From Lachnoclostridium sp. UBA2905 (GTDB lineage Bacteria > Bacillota > Clostridia > Lachnospirales > Lachnospiraceae): DNA of 7,068 bases. The stretch spans positions 463-7,530 of the forward strand of contig DEDL01000019.1 in assembly GCA_002349525.1 (NCBI GenBank), in the 5' to 3' direction. A model generated the notes under the pieces. That model made no database searches, was not told the DNA's origin, and was given only the letters and a program-made list of their open reading frames with translations. The stretch's first letter is position 1. Each line of letters opens with the position of its first letter. This document shows, piece after piece, positions 1 through 5,623 of this stretch. The position numbers and the translations under genes are program-made.

Positions 1-2140
1 CTGTAAATCCATCATTATATCTTTCAGAGTAATTCGTTCTTTCGGAGTAACTCATCCTTTCGGAGTAATCCATCCTTTCAGAACGATTAATCCTGCCGGA
101 ATTAGAAGTGGACATTGTTTCATTAATAAGATAACGTGGAATCTCTGACAAAAATCTTGAAGGCGGATTAAACTGTCTATTACCATTCTTCATGCGTTCT
201 CCAGCCAGGCTGAGTGACAGTGTTTTCATGGCTCTTGTGATACCAACATAGCAAAGTCTTCTTTCTTCTTCTAACTCAGAATCATCCATTGAGGACAATG
301 CCATTGAAGACGGAAAAAGATTTTCCTCCATGCCACATAAAAATACATTAGGAAACTCAAGTCCCTTTGCACTGTGGAGTGTCATTAAAAGAACAACATT
401 ATTGTCATCATTTACATTATCGATATCGGCAACAAGTGCAATGTTTTCCAAAAATGAACTGAGCTCTGAAAGTGTATCGTCTGGTCCATTAAGTGCTTCG
501 TCCTCGGAGTAGTCATTTGAAAATGAAGTTGCTTTACTTATAAGTTCCTCAATATTTTCAATACGTCCCTTGGCTTCTTCAGTATTCTCTTCATGTAAAA
601 TATCCAGGTAGCCGGTTTCTTCCAAAATATTATTAATAAGATTTACAACATTATATTCCGGATTGGAGCGAAGACTGTTTCTGAAATGTTCGATTACTGC
701 TACAAACTGCTGTATTTTTGGAACAGCCCGGGAGATACCATCGATATAGACAGAATCCTTCAGGGCCTTATAAAAGCTGATGGAATGTTCGGCAGCATAG
801 TCAGATATTCTGTCTATTGTCGTAAGTCCAATACCTCTTTTTGGAATATTTATAATTCGCTTGCATGCAATGTCATCATTGCCATTGTCGATAGTTTTAA
901 GGTATGCAATTATATCCTTAATCTCTTTTCTGGAATAGAAGTTGATGCCGCCAACGATTTTATAAGGAATGTTACTTCTTATAAGTTTTTCCTCAAAAAC
1001 ACGTGACTGTGCATTGGTACGATACAATATGGCATAATCTCTGTAATTGTTACCCTGGCTTATTCCGGCAGCTATATTCTTCACAATTCCTGCAGCTTCA
1101 TCATAATCAGTGGCATATCGTGTCAATGAAATAGGACGTCCCTCTTCATTCTTAGTCCACAAAGCCTTTGACTTACGCTCGGAATTGTTGGCAATTACCT
1201 CATTGGCTGCATTAAGAATATTGCCTGTGGAGCGGTAATTCTGCTCAAGCTTTATGACCTTGGCATCCTCATATACTTTTTCAAAGTTAAGAATATTATA
1301 TATATTGGCACCTCTGAACTTATATATAGACTGGTCGTCATCACCTACTACACATATATTATGCTCAATTTCCCCAAATTCATTTTCATATTCTGCAAGT
1401 AAATGAAGTAGTTCGAACTGGGCTGTATTGGTATCTTGATACTCATCAACAAGAATATACTGAAAACGGCGTCTGTAATAACAAAGAGCTTCCTCATCAG
1501 TTCTAAAAAGTTCAACTGTTTTCATAATAAGATCGTCAAAATCCAGTGCATTATTGTCATGTAATCTTTTCTGATATTCTGTATAAGCCTTTGATACGTG
1601 TTCAGCATAAAAATCCCCTGAACTTTCCCTGGCATACATCTCTGGAGTCATAAGTCTGTCCTTACAACCTGAAATGATGTTTAAAAAATTACGTTCATTA
1701 TATTTTTTGGGATCATAATTAAGATACTTGATAATGTCCTTCATAAGTGAACGCTGGTCATCTGTATCGTATATTGTAAAATTGCGGTTGTATCCAATTG
1801 ATTCTATAAAGCGTCTTAAAATGCGGACACAGGTAGAATGGAAGGTGCTCACCCATATATTTTCTGCACCATAGCCTACAATGTCATTAACACGCTCACG
1901 CATCTCCCTTGCTGCTTTGTTGGTAAATGTGACTGCAAGAATACTCCAGGGACTTACACCGTTAGCAGATATAAGATGTGCAATACGATGTGTAAGAACT
2001 CTTGTCTTGCCAGAACCAGCACCGGCAAGAATAAGAAGCGGTCCCTTGTCATGGGTAACTGCTTCTCTCTGTTTTTCATTAAGAAGAGAGTATAAATCCA
2101 GATTGAAATCAGAATTTAATGGTGATGTATATGTATTCAT
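1..2140 (-). CDS. pcrA: ATP-dependent DNA helicase PcrA (UvrD/Rep family SF1A), 3' end outside window
   Basis: This encodes a 3'-to-5' DNA helicase that acts in nucleotide excision repair, removal of RecA filaments and rolling-circle plasmid replication (family knowledge). The first 713 codons are visible and the stop lies left of the window. All SF1A motifs are intact: Q motif LNEKQREAV (20-28), Walker A GAGSGKT (40-46, K45), motif Ia TFTNKAA (71-77), Walker B DEYQD (232-236), motif III GDDDQSIYKFRGA (266-278), motif IV QNYRST (300-305, R303), motif V TLHSAKGLEF (587-596) and motif VI with R636. R303 and R636 are the expected arginine fingers. The ATG at 2140 is preceded by GGAGG (2151-2155) ten bases upstream, and the Q motif sits the normal distance in, so the start is secure. 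After the core ending in NPPSRFLSEIP, the linker carries a hexapeptide repeat (about 684-707). The Tudor-like C-terminal domain expected in PcrA would lie beyond the edge. UvrD naming is the only alternative. Confidence 0.95.
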   Translation of the reverse strand, partial: MNTYTSPLNSDFNLDLYSLLNEKQREAVTHDKGPLLILAGAGSGKTRVLTHRIAHLISANGVSPWSILAVTFTNKAAREMRERVNDIVGYGAENIWVSTFHSTCVRILRRFIESIGYNRNFTIYDTDDQRSLMKDIIKYLNYDPKKYNERNFLNIISGCKDRLMTPEMYARESSGDFYAEHVSKAYTEYQKRLHDNNALDFDDLIMKTVELFRTDEEALCYYRRRFQYILVDEYQDTNTAQFELLHLLAEYENEFGEIEHNICVVGDDDQSIYKFRGANIYNILNFEKVYEDAKVIKLEQNYRSTGNILNAANEVIANNSERKSKALWTKNEEGRPISLTRYATDYDEAAGIVKNIAAGISQGNNYRDYAILYRTNAQSRVFEEKLIRSNIPYKIVGGINFYSRKEIKDIIAYLKTIDNGNDDIACKRIINIPKRGIGLTTIDRISDYAAEHSISFYKALKDSVYIDGISRAVPKIQQFVAVIEHFRNSLRSNPEYNVVNLINNILEETGYLDILHEENTEEAKGRIENIEELISKATSFSNDYSEDEALNGPDDTLSELSSFLENIALVADIDNVNDDNNVVLLMTLHSAKGLEFPNVFLCGMEENLFPSSMALSSMDDSELEEERRLCYVGITRAMKTLSLSLAGERMKNGNRQFNPPSRFLSEIPRYLINETMSTSNSGRINRSERMDYSERMSYSERTNYSERYNDGFT
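21..92 (-). repeat. Four-copy 18-bp in-frame minisatellite in the PcrA linker
   Basis: Four tandem 18-bp units lie at 21-38, 39-56, 57-74 and 75-92. On the plus strand each starts CTTTC(A/G)GA. They encode RSERMD, YSERMS, YSERTN and YSERYN (PcrA residues about 686-709), a charged hexapeptide repeat in the flexible segment between the helicase core and the C-terminal domain. Because the period is a multiple of three, copy-number changes keep the frame. The two central copies are the most alike, as expected of slippage duplication. Confidence 0.9.
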
Positions 2141-2219
2141 AATTGATATTCCTCCGGTTTTGATAAAATCGTTAATATGTACATAAATGTGTCCTTATAA
2201 GTTATAAAAAACATCAGGC

Positions 2220-2231
2220 AAACATATGTTT
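2220..2231. promoter_or_regulatory. 12-bp perfect palindrome at the pcrA transcription start
   Basis: AAACATATGTTT is a perfect 12-bp palindrome abutting the -10 box and covering the predicted start of pcrA transcription. A dimeric repressor site here would block initiation. No repressor consensus is recognised, and short A/T palindromes are common in this DNA, so the operator role is only a suggestion. Confidence 0.25.
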
Positions 2232-2260
2232 ACTATACCATAGCGCATTAAATGTGTCAA
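2232..2260 (-). promoter_or_regulatory. Sigma-A promoter of pcrA
   Basis: Read on the minus strand, a perfect -35 TTGACA (2255-2260) is followed after exactly 17 bp by -10 TATAGT (2232-2237). Transcription would start near 2225, giving a leader of about 85 nt before the pcrA ATG at 2140. No other gene lies between, so pcrA is the first gene of its transcript. Confidence 0.85.
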
Positions 2261-2303
2261 AGAGAATTGTCTTTGGAGAAATGGTTAAAGTGGTTAAAGG
2301 GAT

Positions 2304-2359
2304 AAATACAATATGTCAAATAGGATCTGTTAAATAGAATCTGTTAAATAGAATCTGTC
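2304..2359. repeat. Four-copy 14-bp tandem repeat between two divergent promoters
   Basis: Four 14-bp units lie head to tail: AAATACAATATGTC (2304-2317), AAATAGGATCTGTT (2318-2331), AAATAGAATCTGTT (2332-2345) and AAATAGAATCTGTC (2346-2359). The last three differ at only one or two positions. Just upstream is a two-copy 9-bp repeat, GGTTAAAGT/GGTTAAAGG (2283-2300). The array lies between the pcrA promoter and the plus-strand promoter at 2436. It has no dyad symmetry, so it is either a slippage product or a row of protein-binding sites. Confidence 0.85.
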
Positions 2360-2394
2360 GAATAAGTTCACAGTATACGTTGTCAGAAAATTCA

Positions 2395-2463
2395 AACAAA
2401 ATATAAAAAAAGAAAAATAAATCTGAAAAAAGTGCTTGACATATATTAAAAGTGTGATATTAT
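2395..2463 (+). promoter_or_regulatory. Very strong plus-strand sigma-A promoter with A-rich upstream element
   Basis: A perfect -35 TTGACA (2436-2441) is followed after 16 bp by an extended -10, TGA-TATTAT (TG at 2455-2456, TATTAT at 2458-2463). Immediately upstream, about 2395-2432, is an almost continuous run of A residues resembling an UP element bound by the RNA polymerase alpha subunit. Start of transcription would be near 2470. All four elements of a high-output promoter are present, although no evident protein gene follows for 1.6 kb on this strand. Confidence 0.8.
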
Positions 2464-2467
2464 ATAG

Positions 2468-2499
2468 TTATCAGATAGCTTACATTATATTATCTGACA
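2468..2499 (+). promoter_or_regulatory. Inverted repeat at the start of the 2436-promoter transcript
   Basis: TCAGATA (2471-2477) and TATCTGA (2491-2497) form a 7-bp inverted repeat with a 13-nt spacer, extended by two further pairs across one mismatch. It begins at the predicted transcription start, so it could be a 5'-end stabilising hairpin in RNA or an operator in DNA. The sequence does not tell which. Confidence 0.5.
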
Positions 2500-2511
2500 A
2501 GATATTTAAGT

Positions 2512-2519
2512 GAGGTGAT
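2512..2519 (+). promoter_or_regulatory. Near-perfect Shine-Dalgarno lacking a proper ORF
   Basis: GAGGTGAT matches eight consecutive bases of the anti-Shine-Dalgarno complement at the end of 16S rRNA. It lies about 43 nt after the predicted start of the strong transcript. The codons at the right distance give only tiny products: TTG at 2524 opens six codons (MAATYI) before TAG, and ATT at 2523 opens fifteen (GGNIYIDIGNPRNI after the start residue) before TGA at 2568-2570. Either a small peptide, a leader peptide or the abandoned start of a lost gene would fit. Confidence 0.5.
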
Positions 2520-3034
2520 GTAATTGGCGGCAACATATATATAGACATTGGCAATCCGAGAAACATTTGATTAATAGTATTTGATATTTAAGATTAACAC
2601 GTTAACATATAACCTGTATTTAACAAGTAGTTAAATTTAAGATCAGAATCCATTAATTGATGAATTTTAAATAGATTGACAGTCGTTTTAACAAACTACA
2701 TCAACATAGTAGTGAATGTTACTTATATTCTGACAAAGGGAAGAAACTTCACATATTTAATTTACAGCTTATGATGATAATATATGTTATATAATATTCC
2801 CGGACAATTGAGTTATATGTCGATTATTATATTTTATGTTATTAGTCATGATATACAATTATTTATGATGACAGAACACGATCTCATTAATTATAATTGA
2901 TATTGAAGATATAAGTGGAATTGATGAAAAGTTGATTTGAAATATACGATTGCTAATGCAAATAAAAAGATTTATTCGCTGCCAGGACGTTATGAGAGGA
3001 ATGAATAATAAAAAATGAATACAGTGATTAATAT

Positions 3035-3112
3035 GCGAAAGAACTACCGGATTTGAATTTAGTTAATGTTGTAAGCAGATAACCTAATTCGTACATCTCG
3101 TAGTTCTTTTGT
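3035..3112 (+). other. Long-range stem-loop with 10-bp perfect stem
   Basis: AAAGAACTAC (3038-3047) is perfectly complementary to GTAGTTCTTT (3100-3109) across a 52-nt loop. In plus-strand RNA the stem grows to 13 pairs outward with a C-G pair and two G-U pairs (3035-3037 with 3110-3112). The wobble pairs favour the plus strand as the RNA-forming strand. The 3' arm ends in TTTTG, too weak a tail for a clear intrinsic terminator. It may close a structured RNA domain. Confidence 0.55.
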
Positions 3113-3134
3113 TGTGTGATATTAGTAATGTAGA

Positions 3135-3198
3135 GTATTAAAATTGTATGGTATTAAAACGATAGTGCATTAAAATTGTATAGCATTAAAAAGTATTG
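3135..3198. repeat. Four-copy 16-bp tandem repeat
   Basis: Four 16-bp units lie head to tail: GTATTAAAATTGTATG (3135-3150), GTATTAAAACGATAGT (3151-3166), GCATTAAAATTGTATA (3167-3182) and GCATTAAAAAGTATTG (3183-3198). The first eight positions (G-Y-ATTAAA) are conserved in all four, while the second halves alternate in similarity, with units 1 and 3 most alike. This suggests an ancestral 32-bp duplication. The array lies between the stem-loop at 3035 and the terminator at 3211. Confidence 0.8.
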
Positions 3199-3200
3199 TA

Positions 3201-3257
3201 TCAAAGAGCAAAGCCAGACGTTTACTTCTGGTTTTTCTGATCTTTCTTGCTCTTTGA
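3201..3257 (+). terminator. Plus-strand intrinsic terminator inside a larger inverted repeat
   Basis: The inner hairpin pairs AAGCCAGA (3211-3218) with TCTGGTTT (3227-3234), with one G-U pair and an 8-nt loop, and runs into five T residues (3232-3236). That is a plausible plus-strand terminator for the 2436 transcript. An outer 11-bp perfect inverted repeat, TCAAAGAGCAA (3201-3211) and TTGCTCTTTGA (3247-3257), surrounds it. The stop codon of the DUF1836 gene (3222-3224) lies in the loop. Read on the minus strand, the same hairpin is followed by a T-rich but interrupted tail, so it may terminate both convergent transcripts. Confidence 0.55.
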
Positions 3258-3953
3258 ACCATTCTGTTTCATGTTTTCTGGCTTTATCTTAGTATCAATG
3301 AGTTTTTCTATAATCATTTTTTTGACATAAACGTCAAAACTTAACATACATATAAAACCGAAGCGGGAGAGAACCTCGTTATCATCCTCATTTTCAAGTT
3401 TTGGAAAAGCTTTTTTAGAAAGATTGTATTTTTTGACAACATCCTTCATAAGAATCTCCATGCCGTCGAATTCCATCTCAAATACATATTTATAGATATC
3501 CTCCAGGTCAATTTCAGAAGACTGCCTGTCAAAAAAGCGTTCCGACATAGGTGAAAAAATATCCTGAATATCACTTATTGACAGGAAATTCTTGAAATAA
3601 TATATGAAGGTTAACAAAAGCATATGATTCTTGGAATATTTCTTTTTCTCTGGTGGAGGAAGAAGATTGTTCTTGGAGTAGTTATTGATCATGGTTTTTG
3701 TAAGAATCTTGTCTTCATCAAAGCGCTTGTATGAAGAAAGACGTTCATCCATAAAGGTTGTAACCTGATCCATGTAAAGTGGAATATCAGGAATATCATC
3801 AGGATTGATATAATTAAGCTTTGTTATTGCCTCTAAAACACAACGAAGATCATCAGTTTTAGTATCCTTAGTTCTCTTTGTGGCAGTATCCTGTGATTCA
3901 TCATTTATGCTATTGTCCTTATTATAATCTTTATTATCCTTATTATTAGCCAT
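3222..3953 (-). CDS. DUF1836 domain protein with MerR-like helix-turn-helix core, 243 aa
   Basis: This belongs to the DUF1836 family by its hallmark run: IPLYMDQVTTFMDERL (57-72), then TKTMINNYSKNNLLPPP (85-101), then KKKYSKNHMLLL with LSISDIQDIF (about 103-133). The second part reads like a MerR-type winged helix (turn, LLPPP, basic KKY, hydrophobic helix, SI-x-x-I), so DNA binding is plausible but not shown, and targets are unknown. No signal peptide or membrane segment is seen, so it should be cytoplasmic. The first 33 residues are a low-complexity N/K/D-rich stretch and the last 20 are rich in K, N and Q. Both ends are likely disordered. The ATG at 3953 has only a weak upstream GGGGG (3964-3968, spacer 10), so translation may be modest. 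The gene is monocistronic, divergent from rlmD and convergent with the putative transcript to its left. Confidence 0.85.
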   Translation of the reverse strand: MANNKDNKDYNKDNSINDESQDTATKRTKDTKTDDLRCVLEAITKLNYINPDDIPDIPLYMDQVTTFMDERLSSYKRFDEDKILTKTMINNYSKNNLLPPPEKKKYSKNHMLLLTFIYYFKNFLSISDIQDIFSPMSERFFDRQSSEIDLEDIYKYVFEMEFDGMEILMKDVVKKYNLSKKAFPKLENEDDNEVLSRFGFICMLSFDVYVKKMIIEKLIDTKIKPENMKQNGSKSKKDQKNQK

Positions 3954-4013
3954 ATTAAATAATCCCCCATGTTATAAAAAGGTGAATTTGCATATTACTG
4001 CAACTAATGAATA

Positions 4014-4042
4014 ATTATAACGTATTATTTTTCGAATGTAAA
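4014..4042 (-). promoter_or_regulatory. Sigma-A promoter of the DUF1836 gene
   Basis: On the minus strand, -35 TTTACA (4037-4042) is separated by 17 bp from a perfect -10 TATAAT (4014-4019). Transcription would start near 4007, leaving a leader of about 54 nt before the ATG at 3953. Confidence 0.8.
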
Positions 4043-4059
4043 GAAATGCTTGTTATTTG

Positions 4060-4088
4060 TAGACGTAAAGGGTCTGTTTTGTTATAAT
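4060..4088 (+). promoter_or_regulatory. Sigma-A promoter of rlmD with extended -10
   Basis: TATAAT (4083-4088) is preceded by TGT, giving an extended -10, and by a weak -35 TAGACG (4060-4065) with a 17-bp spacer. Transcription would start near 4095, about 45 nt before the rlmD ATG. Its -35 lies 17 bp from the -35 of the divergent DUF1836 promoter, so the two polymerase sites are almost back to back. Confidence 0.75.
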
Positions 4089-4139
4089 CAGATAGATAAA
4101 AATTGTAGGCTGAAATGATGAAAGGAATATACGGGATTT

Positions 4140-5495
4140 ATGAAAAAAGGCGAGATAATAGAAGGAGTAGTTACAGGTTATGAATTTCCCAATAAAGGAG
4201 TTATTGTTGTTGATGATGTAAAGGTTTATATAAAAAATGTTCTTCCAGGCCAGAAAATAAAGTGCATGATAAGGAAGAAAAGACAGAATAAAGCTCAGGC
4301 TTCATTAATTGAGATTATTGAAAAGGCTCCTATTCAGACTGAGGAAGCATTTTGTAAGCATTTTGGTAATTGTGGAAGCTGCATATATCAGACTCTTAGT
4401 TATGATAGTCAGTGCGCAGTTAAGGAAAAGCAGGTGTTAGACCTTATCAATTCTGTCTGTAGTGATTATGAATACGACGGTATTAAGCACAATCCTGATA
4501 TACTTGGTTACAGGAATAAGATGGAGTATACATTTGGTGATGAATATAAAGATGGACCGCTTTCTCTTGGACTTCACAAGAGAGGCAGTTTTTATGATAT
4601 TTTAGATGCATCATGCTGCAAACTGGTAAATGATGATTTTGGAAGGATTCTTACTTGTGTAAAAGACTATTGTATAGAAAATGATATTCCACATTATCAC
4701 AGGGTTTCACATGAAGGCGTTCTTAGACATCTTCTTGTAAGAAGGGCAAGAAAAACCGGGGAGCTTCTTATAGATATTGTTACTGCTGAAACAGATCATG
4801 ATTTTGGCGATTTGACTAAAAGGCTCCTTGATCTAAATCTTGAAGGCAGTATTGTTGGTTTCCTTCACACAACTAATAACTGTATTGCTGATACAATTAA
4901 GGATGAAGGAACTGAAATTCTGTATGGCAGGGATTATTTTTATGAAGAACTGTTAGGACTTCGTTTCAGAATATCCCCATTCTCATTTTTTCAGACTAAT
5001 TCTAATGGAGCAGAGGTCCTTTACTCTGTTGCAAGAGATTATATTGGAAAATATGCTGAAGGCAAGGTTGTATATGATCTTTACTCAGGAACAGGAACAA
5101 TTGCCCAGCTTCTTGCAAGTGCATCGAAGCAGGTTATAGGAGTAGAGATTGTACCGGAAGCAGTTGAAGCAGCTAAAAAGAATGCACTTGATAACGGACT
5201 TTGCAATTGTGAATTTATTGCAGGTGATGTTTTGAAGACTCTTGACAGTATTGAAGTTCTTCCAGAGGTTATTGTGCTTGATCCACCAAGAGAGGGTGTT
5301 CATCCAAAGGCATTGGAAAGAATTGTGTCTTATGGTGTTGAAAACATTGTGTATATATCATGTAAACCTACAAGTCTTGTTAATGATCTTAAGATTATGC
5401 AGGAGAATGGTTATAAGGTTGAGAGGGTCAGCATGGTTGATATGTTTTCGTGGACTGGGCATGTGGAAACAGTCTGTTTATTATCACGTAAATAA
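4140..5495 (+). CDS. rlmD: 23S rRNA (uracil-C5)-methyltransferase, RlmD/RlmCD type
   Basis: This SAM-dependent enzyme makes 5-methyluridine in 23S rRNA. The E. coli homologue modifies U1939, and the Bacillus homologue (RlmCD) modifies both U747 and U1939, so site specificity here is open. Order of parts: an N-terminal TRAM RNA-binding domain (about 1-60, opening KKGEIIEGVV); the 4Fe-4S cysteines C72, C78 and C81 with C159 or C160; a central RNA-binding region; and a Rossmann methyltransferase fold. Key residues are FQTN (284-287, Q285), the SAM loop DLYSGTGT (313-320), DPPR (381-384), the catalytic cysteine C408 in SCKP, and the general base E443 in HVET. Length (451 aa) is normal. ATG 4140 is chosen because the TRAM domain begins right after it. 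Its SD is weak or distant (AAGGA 4122-4126, or GGGA nearer). The 3' end is the apparent integration site of the downstream element, and the reading frame appears intact. Confidence 0.93.
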   Translation: MKKGEIIEGVVTGYEFPNKGVIVVDDVKVYIKNVLPGQKIKCMIRKKRQNKAQASLIEIIEKAPIQTEEAFCKHFGNCGSCIYQTLSYDSQCAVKEKQVLDLINSVCSDYEYDGIKHNPDILGYRNKMEYTFGDEYKDGPLSLGLHKRGSFYDILDASCCKLVNDDFGRILTCVKDYCIENDIPHYHRVSHEGVLRHLLVRRARKTGELLIDIVTAETDHDFGDLTKRLLDLNLEGSIVGFLHTTNNCIADTIKDEGTEILYGRDYFYEELLGLRFRISPFSFFQTNSNGAEVLYSVARDYIGKYAEGKVVYDLYSGTGTIAQLLASASKQVIGVEIVPEAVEAAKKNALDNGLCNCEFIAGDVLKTLDSIEVLPEVIVLDPPREGVHPKALERIVSYGVENIVYISCKPTSLVNDLKIMQENGYKVERVSMVDMFSWTGHVETVCLLSRK

Positions 5496-5531
5496 GCGGT
5501 TTTACAGGCTTTTATGAGTGGAGTTCAGTCT
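5455..5531. other. Probable attachment site (element-chromosome junction) at the 3' end of rlmD
   Basis: The last codons of rlmD (HVETVCLLSRK) and the short stretch after its stop form the boundary between host DNA and the integrase-bearing DNA. The 3' end of rlmD/rumA is a known integration site for Firmicutes integrative elements. The adjacent integrase ends facing this point, as expected at an attachment end, and the integrase arm-type repeat begins at 5532. The exact core cannot be fixed because the other end of the element is outside the window. No clear rlmD terminator is visible before the element, consistent with its native one having been displaced. Confidence 0.5.
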
Positions 5532-5553
5532 ATTTGCCACCCATTTGCCACCC
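5532..5553. repeat. Tandem 11-bp direct repeat, likely integrase arm-type sites
   Basis: ATTTGCCACCC occurs twice, perfectly and head to tail (5532-5542 and 5543-5553). It sits about 35 bp after the rlmD stop and 80 bp from the integrase gene end. Tandem short repeats at this place are characteristic of sites bound by the N-terminal arm-binding domain of Tn916/lambda-type integrases. That domain is present in the adjacent protein, so the assignment is a reasonable inference. Confidence 0.65.
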
Positions 5554-5585
5554 TAATTCTGAAAAACATCACTGAACAAAGAAAA

Positions 5586-5623
5586 GGGAGTGAACACGCT
5601 GAACAATCAGCGGATTCACTCCC
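5586..5623 (-). terminator. Strong intrinsic terminator of the integrase gene
   Basis: GGGAGTGAA (5586-5594) pairs perfectly with TTCACTCCC (5615-5623), and inside this CGCTGA (5597-5602) pairs with TCAGCG (5607-5612) around a 4-nt loop, with a 2x2 internal mismatch between the stems. Read on the minus strand, the hairpin lies 11 nt after the integrase stop and is followed by TTTTCTTTG, a good termination tail. On the plus strand it is followed by ACTATTTTTATTT, so it may also stop read-through from rlmD. Confidence 0.85.

Larger units (their letters stand above)
2470..3237 (+). ncRNA. Candidate ORF-less transcript, about 770 nt, function unknown
   Basis: I do not recognise a gene here. The span starts at the predicted start of the strong 2436 promoter and ends at the plus-strand terminator near 3237, and no frame on either strand is open beyond a few dozen codons. 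Inside it are a 5' hairpin (2471-2497), a strong Shine-Dalgarno (2512-2519), scattered A/T-rich sequence, short ORFs (2992-3018 and 3015-3056, the latter MNTVINMRKNYRI, overlapping stop-to-start), and a long-range stem 3035-3112. Landmarks of tmRNA, RNase P, SRP RNA, T-box or SAM riboswitches were looked for and not seen. Candidates are a structured large non-coding RNA, a small-peptide mRNA with a long 3' UTR, or a decayed gene whose promoter and ribosome site survive. The boundaries are inferred, not observed. Confidence 0.3.

Noticed and set aside
330..2186. Plus-strand open frames at 330-512, 686-1006, 1838-2095 and 1881-2186
   Set aside because: They lie antisense to, or largely overlap, the helicase gene, whose motifs are continuous on the minus strand. 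They have no family likeness and are shadows.
2671..2710. Second TTGACA (2676-2681) as a promoter
   Set aside because: No -10 hexamer lies at 15-19 bp; the nearest candidate is about 23 bp away.
3015..3056. Plus-strand 13-aa frame MNTVINMRKNYRI as an attenuator leader peptide before the 3035-3112 stem
   Set aside because: The nearest SD-like GAGAGGA is 14 bases away, no run of one amino acid is present, and no plus-strand gene follows that such a leader would control.
3028..3096. Minus-strand 22-aa frame MYELGYLLTTLTKFKSGSSFAY
   Set aside because: It reads like a protein-like peptide, but there is no ribosome site, the frame is short, and it lies in the loop and arm of the 3035-3112 stem. 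Chance is the simplest explanation.
2262..3200. CRISPR array
   Set aside because: The short repeats are contiguous 14- and 16-bp tandem units without spacers, and no cas gene is present.
2470..3237. Known RNA genes: tmRNA, RNase P, SRP RNA, 6S RNA, T-box, group II intron
   Set aside because: None of the landmark sequences I know for these was found by eye. A covariance-model search would be needed to exclude them fully.
5085..5517. Open frames 5085-5303 (minus) and 5242-5517 (plus)
   Set aside because: Both lie inside rlmD in other frames, across the SAM-binding and catalytic motifs, and show no recognisable protein.
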